Made by a program: the position numbers and the translations under genes. A stretch of 64,000 nt of DNA, from positions 18,357,728-18,421,727 of the forward strand of contig OY987229.1 of NCBI GenBank assembly GCA_963920705.1, written 5' to 3'. Each line of letters opens with the position of its first letter. The stretch's first letter is position 1. Below the pieces are notes generated by a model, which was not told where the DNA came from, searched no databases, and saw only the letters and a list, made by a program, of their open reading frames with translations. Shown here in pieces: positions 34,491 to 47,000 of the stretch. The DNA is from Odiellus spinosus. Its lineage: Eukaryota; Arthropoda; Arachnida; Opiliones; Phalangiidae.

Positions 34491-35397
34491 TATTTTTAAA
34501 AACACCTACTTTTATAAAATCAGATATTTATGTATCTAATACTATAGTTTAAATACTAATATTATGGTTAAATAACCGATGTTTACGTTTCCAATGGTTC
34601 AACTATTAGGCTTAATAGTTTCGTTTCTAATAGTTTAAAATAGCGTTTAATTTCCATTATTATATTTTCGCTTAAATTATTTACGTTTTTTCATTTTTAT
34701 TTCAAATTGGAATTAAATGAAGTACGCTAAATCGAAGCTGCATGTATATGGTATAATTATTTCTCCTCGCTTTCAACAAGTAGATGTAAATCTAACCTAC
34801 TCCATAAGGTGCAATTAATGAAGCTAAAATCCTCAGGGACATAGTTGTTGAAATAGGGTTTCGATTATAACAAAACTCGGATTTAACGAAGTAATATTCG
34901 TTATATAGTATGATTCGTTATACTTGAATACTTCAGTACATGAATGATTAATAATTTTAGTTAGTCGCTATTATGCGGTCACAGCTAATTAACTATAGAG
35001 ATGGAAACGCAATTAGATCGTCTCCAATTAGTCTCTTTACAATTAGAATATAATTATCTGTTGTAATGGTAATGAACCCATATATATCGTGAGACGATAC
35101 ATCAACGTCATAATTTATCCCTAGTAAAGTTAATTATTTAAACAACAATCAAATATAATTTCTATAATAGAGTTAAAAACAAGTTCCTAAATAGTTGAAG
35201 CCTTTTTTTTTTTTTTTAATTTATGATAAAATACTAGTCCTTATCTGAACCAATGAAGTATTAAAAAAAATCGAAAACTTCTACATTAAATTAAATTCTG
35301 CTCTAAAAAAATCTTAGATTTGATTATAAACTAGGTTTGCTGGATAAATAACAATTATTTTTTTGGTTAAAATTACAGACCACAAACCGACGCCACA

Positions 35398-38272
35398 ATG
35401 TCTGAAACCGGTGAAACCATTTCTCCCAACTACAAAAAATCTCACGGGGTCATTGTGCCAGAGATGTTTCAGGACCTCTCCGTATTACAGGCAAGTTTCG
35501 ATCATTTTGAGATTTAATATAATTACATTTAAACCACGGTGTATATCGAATTTGAGGGGTAATTGATGAAAATAACTTCGTTATATTTGATGAATAAACC
35601 CAAATTTATTCGTTTATAACGAAATCTGAAGATTCGAATCAATCAAAGCGTTTTGTTATAAAAATTTTTTAAGCTAATTTTGATTTTAGGCCAACTTTAT
35701 AATCAAATTAAAGTTCGAACTCAATAACACCGTTTTTTACCCACGAAACCTAGACAAAAATAACAAGTAGTCGCTAATATTTAAGGTTTATTTACGAGGT
35801 TTATATATATCAAGGCTGTCTTGATAGTCTAATTAATATGTTTAATTTTCGACCTTCGATATATCATGAGCGTGCTTATTAACAGGAACGGATTATTATG
35901 ATATAAACTAAACTAGTTTCTGTCCCTAAAGGGATAATGAATAAGATCAACGTGTTTGTTTTTTTAAACTCGCCTAACGTTCGACGTTGCTCGTTGCGAT
36001 TTTAGCTTTTTAACGTTGTTTGAACGTAGAAGAAATTAGATTTAATTTTTACAGGGAAAACGACATTTATTTACAAGAAATTTCGAGTCTAGGCCCTACT
36101 TAATTCGAACTTTAGTGTTACTTTGATTAGGAGTGCGCTCAATTGGCAACATTGATAATTAACTATTTTAAACATGTTTTTATGCCTTTTTAATTATTCG
36201 ATTAAAACTAACTTGTCTTCATTATCCTTTTCTAATAATTTCGGGTTGAAAGGGGAACCTTAATTAAGTACACGTACGTTCAACGCTATGTTTATCTCTT
36301 CCCCCAATGATTTAATTTCTTATAGACAATAGGAAAAGTCTAGGATTTTATCATCGCCAACTGACAAATCAAAGAGCAGATATGAACTAGTCTTTTTCTT
36401 ATATAATGATTTGCTTACTCTCAGAATAACAGGCGTTATTATAGCGCGTAAATTTTATCGAAATTTCCCGTTATTCAGGGTATTGACGTACATATGAAAT
36501 TTAAAGACAAGATGATAATATTTATCAGTAGATGCTTATAAAGATTATAAACTATTATAATTGTTTTAAGTTCCATGGACGCACATTCGTGACTATTTAA
36601 AATGAAGGTTATAGCCTTCGAAACGGAGAAAATTCTTACTAAAACGTGGAAATTCAGGGGGAAAAAACCTATCAAATAAACATTTACAATATTATTTTAC
36701 ACCTTGGTTTAAAGGATATATAATCCCGTATATTCCCAAGACAATGCGACGAGGAGTTAATTTATTTTTCCCAAAACTAAGTAACTTTAAAGATAATTTC
36801 ACTAGCCCGTTTTCAAGAGAAAACGTAAGAATAATTCACCAGGGTTTTCTCCCCAATATATATGTACATTAAAATTCTATTCTTGGGGCCACCACGAGTA
36901 AGTGGTTTTCCCGCCATAAACACATTTTGAAAATTCTAATCAAAGGCAATTTTTTCCTCGCGAAATAACAGGCTCGCGAGTACAATCCAAGGGACGATGA
37001 CATTTTAATTTGCACTTACCCAAAATGCGGCACAACTTGGATGCAGTACATCGTTTCTTTAATTTTGCGCAAAGGAAAGCCTTTCGAATCTGCCGACGAT
37101 TTCTTCCGACTGACTCCTTTTTTTGAAATGTGCGGACAAAAGGCCGTCGATGAAATGCCAAGACCAGGTGCCTTAAAAGTAAATTAATCGTAAAATTGAA
37201 TTATTAATCGATTTAAAACGTATTTAAATTAACTTTTTTGACGTTATACGTTAGATTCATTTACCCCGACAACTTTTAAAACATTGGAATGACAATACCA
37301 AGTATATTTTTGTGGGCAGAAATCCCAAGGATTGTTGCGTGTCGTTGTTTCATCATACTAGATTGTTCCCCGGTTACTGTTTTCAAGTAAGAACATAAGT
37401 ACAGTCATGCAGAGGCGAACCAATTCCACCCCACCGTCCTCTTGTCAAAAATATTATTCCGGGGGGGGGGGGGGGTCAGAGTAATAAGAGGGGAAGAACG
37501 AGCCCCTCTACCCCCGCGGCTGACTCTGATACAATTCACTCAAAATAAAGGTAGACTTAAATGTTATTAAGCCTAAATCAAATTTTAATTTTTACAGGAA
37601 GGAGATTTTGATCATTTCTTCGAGCTTTTTATCAACGGTGAAACCGAATTTAACGATTATTTCGATCATTTAATTGGTTATTACGAAGTTAAGGATAAAC
37701 CTAACGTGCTCTTCGTGACGTTCGAGAGTTTGAAGGTCGGTAATAATAGATCATAATGTTAATTAAAGAGCAAGTAAAGCGAGGAAGAGAATCTTATATA
37801 GCTTCGAAATTTTTGTTTAGGCCAATCCTAAGGCAGCTATTATGAAAGTGGCAAATTTCTTGGGTCAAAACTATGTTGATGAGCTTGAAAACAATCCTCA
37901 AATCATGGAGGACATTTTGCACTACAGCAGTTTCGATTTTATGCAGAAACAAACCAATGAAATATGGTAAAAATCTATATTATAACCATATTACAAGATT
38001 TTAAAATAAAAAATATTTTTGTCCTTAGGGGTGTTTTTATTAACCCAAAAGAATCAGCGGCTGATGGTAAAACTTTACCCGATGGTGTAGCTAATGTGGC
38101 CTCTGCAGGGGCTGTTTTTAAGAAAAAAGATACTGGTAGTTTCGTTCGAAAAGGGTTGGTCGGCGATTACAAAAGTTTAATGAAACCAGAACAAGTGGAA
38201 AGATTGGAAGCCAAGTTTCAAGAAAAATGCAAAAAATATCCCGAATTATTGCAACTATGGAAGAGCATCTAA
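35398..38272 (+). CDS. Cytosolic sulfotransferase 2 (SULT1-like)
   Basis: Modelled as join(35398..35490, 36972..37178, 37255..37386, 37598..37735, 37821..37966, 38029..38272), 319 aa. Motifs: TYPKCGTTWM (46-55), catalytic His in IHLP (His102), RNPKDCCVSLFHH (from 122), and C-terminal RKGLVGDYK (279-287), all expected of PAPS-dependent sulfotransferases. The first intron begins GCAAGT after CAG, a GC-AG intron: the exon phases and the alignment SVLQ/AREYNPRDDD fit only this junction. Exon borders differ from those of sulfotransferase 1, so the two are old paralogues rather than a recent tandem copy. AATAAA lies at 38328-38333. Intron 3 carries a run of 15 G (37461-37475). Substrate unknown. 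Confidence 0.92.
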
Positions 38273-38847
38273 GATCTGAAATTTTACACATACCGAAATT
38301 AAATTACCCAACCAAAGTTAAAATGAGAATAAAGCAAAAACAAATCAAGGGTATTTGTAAATATTTGAATTTGTTATAATCAGTTCAACCCATATATCTT
38401 AACTATTGTTATTTTTTTATTATACATCAGATTTTAAATTAGTATTCCGAACAACTTGTGATTTCAAATTGTAAATTCTGTTTAAGATTTATTTTCTAAT
38501 AAAGTATTTTACGTATAAATGCGTCACGTGTGTAGTGTTTTATAAGTTCAAAAAATAAATGATTTCGCGCGCTTTTAAAAAATTGATTTGACGATTGAGG
38601 TGCCATCTACTGAAATATTTTAAAACTTAAAATTCAATTTTTACGATATTAACGCCACCTAGTTTGAAAATTTGGCGGAAATATAGTTTAAAGTATATTC
38701 ACAGAATATTTATACTTAAGCTTTCTTAACCTCTAAAAAACATCATAGATTGACTGACTAGTTTACATTTCTTCGTACTGAAAACTGAAGTGGATATGTA
38801 TTAAAAATAAAATTTACTCCCAGGTTTCTAGACCCACTGCCCTATGG
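38273..38847. other. Intergenic region downstream of sulfotransferase 2
   Basis: No gene seen. Words GTGCCATCTACTGAAA and ACGCCACCTAGTTTGAAA (38600-38662) recall a block at 25656-25743. Confidence 0.5.
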
Positions 38848-41276
38848 GGGGGGTACGTCAGACCCAGGTGGCTGCCATTTGAGGGACAATCCGTTTTCCG
38901 CGCCATCTGACGGGCGAGAACCGAATTATTTAATTCACTTTCGCCCCCATATGAGCCACCCCCTTCATGTGTATGCTCGCGCCATCTGATGCTACGAATA
39001 AAAACTAAAATATGGGGAACACGTATTTCGTCTGCTATAAAAGCCGAGAGTACAGATATTGTTGGAAATTTTATATTTCTTGCCTCCGTTGTAACGGAAG
39101 CAACGTTATTTTAGATTCCTGATTCCTTTTATTATTGTTATAATTAATATTATTAGGATGCTACTTGTTAGTTTTAGTAAAAGAAGATTTATGTACTGGC
39201 GTTGAAAAGAATCCACAAAATAAATTACAAGGAAGCGGAATTGTAAAGGTATTTAACAGGCTTTTTTATTTCCCTTCAAACAAAAATAATTTTGATAGTT
39301 ATGTCTAATGGCTTGCTTTTTTAATTGTAGGTTCTTATCTTTGGCTATTTTGTGAAGGCGAACCTTTGCGTACAAATTAATAATGTTTTTCATTGATCTA
39401 TTACGATGGTGTTCGATACCAACTTCAAAATTGAACATGTGCTCTTGAAGCTCGCTAAATACATTTGCATTTGCCAACTTTCCCATAACAGCAATTTCAA
39501 TGGATAGTGAAATGTTTTTTGATTTCATATCAACAGAAAAGTTTTGCCGAATGAATTACTCTGTCAAAGCGCAGGTTTGTAAACCATTTTTAGATGGCTG
39601 TTTTAATCCTCCATTAAGGATTAAATAAATTCTATGTCCCATTGGATTCGCAGGATTTGGGAAACTGGGGTCCAAATATTCTGTATCCAAATTTGCTCCC
39701 AATGTTTTGGCCATAGTTAAATTGCTGCTTAAGCCGTCGCTAACCAAAGGCACGCACTTATCTCCAGTGGCGTTGATCCTGGCTAAACATTCTTTCACAA
39801 GCTGCGTCAAGAGCCGCCCGGTGTACCATGAAGCAAGAAATACCCAAGAGGTATTTTCCAACTACAGTTGATAGCTACTAACATAAATACCAAAGTCCTG
39901 TGACGCAACAGTTTGGCTATCTCGGCTGTTATTGGAAACCATGCCATAGTCAACGAAGCCAGAGAAGTATTCCCCGCACCATCCCTCCATCTCTAAGACA
40001 ACTGGTACAGGGCTTTTCTTGGCTTGCTCTTTAAGGAACTAGAAACTCTGATTCGTAAATCGAGGTTCACCATTTATCTTGCTTGGCCATTCTCTAAGCG
40101 TGTTTTCATGAGGCAAAGTAAAATGCTGCCTTAGATATTAGTACACCTTTGGTGCGTAAAAATAGCGTTAAAGCAAATTGCTTTAGTTCTTCAGTGTAAG
40201 CCTTATTTTTCTGGTTTTTAATTCCCAATTCCTTCAATAGCCCAAATAGTTCTTTTGCCATCGAAGTGAAGTTTTCATTGATAGAGATGGCATGTTCTTC
40301 GAGAAGAAAGTTTTGGTTCCTTAGTCATAAATATTAAACATAGTGGCCGTTTAAAAGATTTTTAAATTGCTTAAATTTAAATCCCTCTCAGGATTAAAGT
40401 TTGCATACGTGACATTCCACATTTTCTTTTTCACTCTCTATCAGTTTATCTTCGTTGCTAGTTAACTCTGCATGAAGGTGATGGTTTGCTTTTCCCGTAT
40501 GTTTTCTGAAATATCGTTAAGTTTTTGAGCCTTTGTTATTATTTCAAGACTACAAAACTTTACCTACACTAGATGATGAAAATTGGCTTGGTTGTTCCTC
40601 TGCTACACAAATTACTTAAATCCCTTTCAAATTCTGATTATAATAAACGAAAACTTCATCGTTTTACGTTATTTTTGCACAATCAACTACTTAATTTTAG
40701 TTATTAACCTTTGTTGGAACAATATTATCTCTAAGATAGTGTTTTCCGTTTTGAACATAAATTTTTTCCTCCTGGAAATGTTCACTACGCACTGAATCAT
40801 ATGAAGATGGATTTCAATTGCCTCGATCTACCACAGCTATCCATTTTCTTAGCAACTCACTATTGCCCAGAAAAAATCTTAATAATAAAGTTATTGTACA
40901 TTATGATTATATTAAAATGTTTTTTATACCTATGAAATGAACACTTTTGTTCCTTCCCGACTCTCTTATTGCTTTTACATTGCAAAAAGCACAACTTTTA
41001 ACCATTTTTAGTCTTCTATTATTTCGCCTTTACCCAAGCTCTCAAACCTCATAAAGTTCCTTAATCATTTTGTAATTTCCCGCGCTTTTGCTTTTACTCA
41101 AATGGCCTATTAGCATCTTTAGGTTTCCCGCGCTTTCATAAACGAGAATTCATCCCTTCAAATTTCCCGCGGTTTTTCCCTTTTAAAGTGTCTGATCCTT
41201 CTTGACTAGATGGCGCTAAATACATAATGTCCCTCAAATGGCAGCCTTCGGTTCCCGACGTTTTCCCCCCCGGTTG
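38848..41276 (-). mobile_element. Decayed P-element/THAP9-like DNA transposon
   Basis: Perfect 19-bp inverted repeats GGCTGCCATTTGAGGGACA lie at 38870-38888 and 41228-41246. Imperfect matches continue outwards (ACGTC and a G run on the left; the complementary GACGT and C run on the right), suggesting ends near 38848 and 41276. Sub-terminal GCGCCATCT words occur inside both ends. The transposase relic is annotated separately. No convincing 8-bp target duplication was found. Confidence 0.7.
39253..41005 (-). pseudogene. Relic of THAP-domain P-type transposase
   Basis: Minus strand. Starting at 41005, MVKSCAFCNVKAIRESGRN fits the C-x2-C start of a THAP zinc finger. Further on, SELLRKWIAVVDRGN meets an in-frame TGA where THAP domains have the conserved Trp, and RSEHF lacks the zinc-binding Cys. 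From about 40320 down to 39253 the frame resembles the P/THAP9 transposase core (YTEELKQFALTLFL, LPHENTLREW, VSDGLSSNLTMAKTLG, LDPSFPNPANP) but changes frame near 40140 and carries several stops, including two TAG and a TGA. It cannot encode a working enzyme. Confidence 0.85.
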
Positions 41277-41352
41277 CCCGTGAGGGTAGTGGATCTAGCT
41301 TATTTTTCATATCTATGGGTTTCTAAGATCCCCTTAAGCCTAACTACGCCAA

Positions 41353-41434
41353 GCAGTCGTGGCCGAGTGGTTAAGGCGATGGACTTGAAATCCATTGGGA
41401 TTTTCCCGCGCAGGTTCGAATCCTGCCGACTGCG
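41353..41434 (+). tRNA. tRNA-Ser(UGA)
   Basis: Folds as a cloverleaf of 82 nt. The acceptor stem is GCAGTCG with CGACTGC, with an unpaired discriminator G. The D arm is TGGCCGAGTGGTTAAGGC. The anticodon arm is ATGGA-CTTGAAA-TCCAT with TGA at 41386-41388. A long type-II variable arm (TGGGATTTTCCCGC) and a T arm with GGTTCGAATCC follow. The long variable arm and TGA anticodon fix serine. There is no intron, and CCA is not encoded, as usual in eukaryotes. Confidence 0.96.
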
Positions 41435-41877
41435 AATAATTTTTGCTACTTTTTTTAGGTCGACATTTAATTATCTAATTAAGATTCATGCAAATTACAA
41501 ACATACTATGCTAGAAACAACTTCTAATTTTACACAATATAAAATCTGATAAAATAAATTTCACCGTATATTCTCTTTTTAAACTTAATTTTAATTCCTA
41601 TTTTAAAACCTAGTAATATTAAATTCACCTAATTTACATGAAAGGTAAAATTTTAAGCGCTCCTAAGCAGGTTACTAAAGTAACTCTTATTATATGTTGT
41701 TTACGAAGGAAAACATGTTTCCAAGAAATCATCCAACTTTCCTTAAACAAAAATTTATTATGCTTATCTTGGCAAAACGTTTAACAATTTTAACACTAAT
41801 ATTACATTTATTTTAAAGGTCACGAAGAATCTGTAGGGAAGGAATCTTCTAGAAGTCTGGAAATAATCAGATTGGAT
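41435..41877. other. Gap between tRNA-Ser and PRDX5
   Basis: No gene seen. It contains the probable 3' untranslated region of PRDX5; TTTATT at about 41808 reads AATAAA on the minus strand. Confidence 0.5.
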
Positions 41878-42535
41878 TCAAAGGCTTTTCAAGATACTAT
41901 CAGCCAATGAACAAGTCAATCCAAGGCCATCAGGTTCCACATTTAATTGTTTAACTTTGCCATCTTCCACCAACATAACGTATCTTTTAGAGCGAACGTT
42001 ACCCAGTTTCGCAGTCACATCGATGTCTAAACCAATGGCTTTAGTGAAAGTGGCCGCTGGGTCGGCTAACATTCGAATTTTCCCTGAAAATTTTAATTTA
42101 GTCAGGTTTTTTCATATCTCAACAAGAATGTTGAAAACCCGAGAAATTCAACTTACCATTAGCTTTATAAGCTTCACCCCAAGCTTCCATGACGAAAGGA
42201 TCATTTACTGATACGCAAACTATCTCATTAAGGCCTTTAGCTTTAAGCACTTCGTACTTTTCCACGTACCCGGGTAAATGGGTCTTGGAACACCCCGGAG
42301 TAAAAGCTCCAGGTACAGCGAAAACAAGCCCTTTACCACTAGCTAATAGTTTCGCGATATTCACCGGCTTATCAGGAGCATTTTCGTAAAGATCTACACT
42401 AGGTAAAGCGTCACCAACTTGGATAGGCATGTTGCTAATTCGACCGGTCGAAAATAACTTTGAAAAAATCTGACGAGAATTCACGTTTCGTACGAAATTT
42501 TTAGCGTAATGAAGAGGAATAAAGGCTACAGCCAT
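41878..42535 (-). CDS. PRDX5: Peroxiredoxin-5, mitochondrial type
   Basis: Minus-strand exons 42535-42157 and 42083-41878, 194 aa, near the usual length of insect Prx5. It reduces hydrogen peroxide, alkyl hydroperoxides and peroxynitrite using thioredoxin. The peroxidatic cysteine lies in PGAFTPGCSKTHLPGY (Cys82), and the resolving cysteine of the atypical 2-Cys cycle is probably Cys184 (LTCSLA). The first 35 residues are basic and Ser-rich with no acidic residues (MAVAFIPLHYAKNFVRNV), as in a mitochondrial presequence. An internal Met (NMPIQVGDALP) could start a cytosolic or peroxisomal form, as known for mammalian PRDX5. The final residues ILKSL are a weak variant of a peroxisomal SKL-type signal. 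The only intron is 73 bp. Confidence 0.95.
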
Positions 42536-44060
42536 ATTTAAAGAAACAAGGTGAATCCAGTGAAGAGGATATCCTGTTTGGGGGGTGGGGGTCAAAAAGA
42601 GGTGGGAAAGGGCGGGTTCCCAAGAAAAAGTTTCAAAACGCGGATGTTCTATAACAAATTTCCTTTTCTTTCGGAATTTCCAATTTCGCAACTAGGCTTG
42701 TTCGCATAAGCATACAAATTTTATACATAAATTTATGAAAAAATGCTTTTATATCATTTATAAACTCAGGCCTATTCCTACATAAAACAAAGTTAGAAAA
42801 ACCGCGTATGGATTTTAAAAACGTAGCTATTTGTTAAAAGCAAACAATACTGCATCAATATAAATGGCAGGTTTACACTTCATAGCCATTTGACCAAAAA
42901 ATGTAATTGTTAACCGTAAGTTTCAAATTACCCGCCATTTCCGAAAGCCCGCCTTAATAACGTCATTACGTCATCATTGTTGTTAAGCCTACTTTTTGGA
43001 TTGCGGGAAATGCGAAATACTAACTCTTATAAGCCTTGGCAATTCCAACAATGCAAAATTACTTTTGACAAAATACAGTTTTAGACATAGCTAACTCAAA
43101 ATTTTTGTACTTACATTTGGATGAAGTATTCCACTTCACATTGGCATAAATAATAAGTAAAATAAACACTTATTGTATTTAATAAACAATTAAAAACCCC
43201 GAGCACATTGCAAACGTCATTCTACTAAACAAAAAGACTTCCTTGACAGTCTAGACTGCTGATTGGTTGAAATTGGTTATTCAGAATACTAGTAGCCAAT
43301 CAGCATACTACGTGAAAGGTTATCGGTCAAACGTTCGAAATAAAAATTATGAAACTTTAAGAAAACAAAACTTAATATTGAAATAAAATGAAATTACATT
43401 TAATTATAACATTTTTTATTATCTACAACATTTTTCGTCATGGTTTTATTAAGATTTCAACAAGGTATCACAGAATTCATTGGGGATTTCTTTGAGCATT
43501 CATTCTTGCGACATTCTTACTTGGGATTCAGGATTGTAAAAATTGGCACAAAATGCAATTAAAATAAAAATTAAGTACCTATACTTAAAGCTTTTATACA
43601 AAAGAAGTTCTAAGAACCATTTAGCAGCCTTGATGAAGTAATTAAAGTGGAAAAGTAATTTACAAAATAAACCCTGGTAACCATGATTACAAAATTCATA
43701 GCTCTTATTTTCAATTCGTAAAAATGCTTGTTAATGGTTAAGTGAAATAATTTTAAAAGAACTTGCGAGACCTTAACCTTGAAAGACCAAAAACTCTCAA
43801 TAAGTATTCATGGTTTGTGACAATAAAAAGACAAGTGAAAACATGATTAACGATTTTCCACACTAAAAAAATAGTTTTAAATAGCTTAACAAATAAATTG
43901 TACGTTTAAAATTTGAGATATGCAATGCATTAATTTCTTTATAAAAAATTTGATTTTCTCTATGAAAATACCGTAATTCTATCCAACAATCTCTAAAAAT
44001 TTGTATATAAATCTCAATTTTTCGATGATACTTTCAAAAATAAAATCAGTTAAATTTAAT
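42536..44060. other. Intergenic region between PRDX5 and DAGL
   Basis: No gene seen. The PRDX5 promoter should lie at the low-coordinate side. CATTACGTCATCAT near 42963-42976 resembles a CRE/ATF-type site, plausible for a stress-response gene but unproven. Confidence 0.45.
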
Positions 44061-47000
44061 TCAAACTGCTTTCGCTTTTTTAATTTCGTTCAGAGCATGC
44101 TCTAATTTGTGCGGCATGTGATCGCATCCCATAGATGTGCTGATTACAAATTCATTGAAGCATTCAGGAGGTTTCCACAAAGCTTTGTAACTGATGTTCA
44201 AATAATAATAATGACTTTTGATTAATCGATCTAACTTCTAACTATTTGTTATTTTAAAATGTGGAAAATAAAATTTACCCTTCAGGCGTTCTTCTGATGT
44301 ACAAAATAGATCCTGGGGGGTGTAATCTGGTCCTTGTACTATCAATTGACGTGAAATTTGGTACATAAACGCTGTCGGAACGATTAAACGTAACCTTTGG
44401 TGGGGATTGTGGAGATGTTTCAACGTTAACGACTGTTTCGTTATTCATTTGGAAGGTATTCTTCTCTACGTTTGAGACAAGAATGGAAGGGAATAGGGGA
44501 CGGATTTGATTTGGGGAAGGTTCTCTGGAATTTATCACGTTTTTCTTGCTTGGTTTCCCAGTTACGACTGACCAACAGCTTTGAACAAAAACTTTGTACT
44601 GAAAATAAATAATTAGTTTAAAAATTAAAATTATTTTATTTATTCTTCGCATTTGCGACTCACTTTTGGTTCGTTGCATTCTAATAGACATTCAATTACT
44701 TCTTTTTTAAGCTCTGCCATAGCGTGAATACTCAATCTGGCCACTAAGTCATCTCCAAAGACCATTGTAAAGACAAAATCCTCGCAGTAAAGTGATCCTT
44801 CCATGCTAATAAGTCCGGATGAAGCCGCGTAGGCATAACATCGAACGTGAGGGTACATTGGTCGTAGCATAATTGCTAGTAACGCACCCGCTGAAGCCCC
44901 TAAACTATGTCCAGCAATGACTAGATGATATTCGGGGCACTGCGAGAAGGCTGTCTCCAAAGCTTTCGTCTCTATTAACTTTTCTTTAATTCTTTGAGCC
45001 GTTTTGTAAATCCCATGATGGCACGTGACATTTTCAGGGCAGCCTTCTACGTGGAATGGCTCGTTATCGCAAACTAAGTCTGTTAGAGCGTCGCGTAGAG
45101 ATAAAGATCCTCGTATGGCTATCACGACTGATTTTGTTTCGTGATCCAGTATGACAGCGAATGGGGATTCAAACAACCTTAACAGAAAATAAGATTATTT
45201 TTAATTTTGGCCACTCTTTGGATTATTTAACGATACCAATATCAAAGCTTAACCAATACCGATGTTTTAACCCATAAATTGAACGCAATACTGATTATTC
45301 CATAAATTTTGAAATTTTCCATTCAAAAATGAATCTTGCAAGTTCAATTTATTTTAGAAAATTAGTAGTGATGGGTTCAAGATGATATCGCTACAGGGTC
45401 TAACTAAATGATATTCTAATTTATAAGATTAGTTAGCGGTTGTCAGGTCAAAATAACCAATATTCTAAGATTGATGGCGCTTATAACGTCAGCTTCTTGA
45501 ATTTCGCGAATGAAACAATTAAATTTTTCACATCAAACAGTACAAAAAGTGATGTCAAAAAGAAAAATATTGGTATCAGTTAAATTACGACATTGGCCAA
45601 CACTAAAAATTTGTATCAATATAGGGAAAGATAGTTAACATAAGCTATATCGATATAATCCTGAAATTGGTATTTGATACTGATCTCACTTTGGATCAGT
45701 TACATCACTAATTACTCTAAATTAGTCTTATCAATACTTGTTTTTAAACGAAGCATAAATAACATCTTCTTCATTTTCAATGACTTTCATTGTCTTTAAG
45801 GTAGCTAAGGTACCGAGGCAACAATTATCCCCTTTGATATGTTCTTGATTTAAGCAGCAACCTCCGCAACATCTTCAGAACAAATTATCTCATTTAGAAC
45901 TTTAAAAATCATCTGTTTCAACTACATTTTGTACCTGATATGTCTCCAAAGCCGGAAAAAACCTTTAACACAATGTAAGTAGAGGTAATAAGGGCTTCCG
46001 TACATAGCTGCCGCAAATTTATAGAAATGAATGCCATTATCGATATTCATCCATTCCGGTTTCGAAGAACTCGCAAAATTCAAATCGGCTTCAGTACAAC
46101 CACCATTTTCGTAATTTTCAAAATGAAGAAAAGCGGGTTGTAAGCCCTTTTGCTCGTTTTTAAGTAGTAGCTTCTCTTGAAGTAAAATTAAACCAGCCGC
46201 AATGTCAGAGGGAACCAAATCAACGTCTTGAAAGTAATCCGCCACTACTTGAGCTACTCCGCGGTAAGCGTTGCGAGAATTTCCGTCAAACAAAGCGCTA
46301 AAAAATACAAACTTGAGCCTGCGAAAGACAAGAGATTGCCAAGTCAATTACAATTTGGGAAGGAAAATAAATAATAATACCAATTACTTCCTCGTAGCTA
46401 AAATCATAGTTTAACTTTAAACAATGGAAGTTCAGAAATGTAAAATTTAAGCTTATCTGAAAATTACCATATAAATTTAAAGATCATAAGGAAAAACTAG
46501 CCAGAAAAATATTTAATTGTCATAAAAACTTTCCTTAAAAATTTGTTAAATACCTTCGCTGCCAAACTTTGAGTGATTTCTTTCCAACCCATGTGACGTC
46601 TTTTTTCCCTGAACAGCCCAACGGATCGTAAGTTAACCAAATTCCAAACGAATAACAAACTAGCATAAACCAGCTGCTTATTGTGGTAATCTATTTTAAA
46701 ATAGTATGAATTGCACATTTTTAAATAAATAATATACAAAATAAATTGATTAGAAATTAATAACTACAATTTTTCTTACTTGTACGAGAGTAACTGCTTC
46801 AGCTGAATCGCAACCTTCCCAGAGTTTGAATGCCCATATTGTTCCCACGATTGTCCAACCAAGTTCGACAAATAGCAAAAAACCTCTCGCGTATAATAGA
46901 ATTGGCATATGTTTCCGAGGTCTAGGCTGATTTTTAGAAAATTAATTTTAAGAAAACATTTCAATTATAATAACGTACCTGGGCAATTGTTCCTTTTGTG

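Noticed and set aside
36475-36675. 66-residue minus frame in the first intron of sulfotransferase 2
   Set aside because: Intronic, AT-rich, no motif.
39253-41005. Functional transposase gene
   Set aside because: Several in-frame stops, frame changes, and loss of a conserved Trp and a zinc-binding Cys in the THAP-like region.
41238-41549. 103-residue frame across the tRNA
   Set aside because: It overlaps the tRNA-Ser gene and the transposon end; chance frame in a locally GC-richer patch.
42536-42691. N-terminal extension of peroxiredoxin-5
   Set aside because: The frame is open but has no upstream ATG; the presequence starting at 42535 is a good mitochondrial signal.
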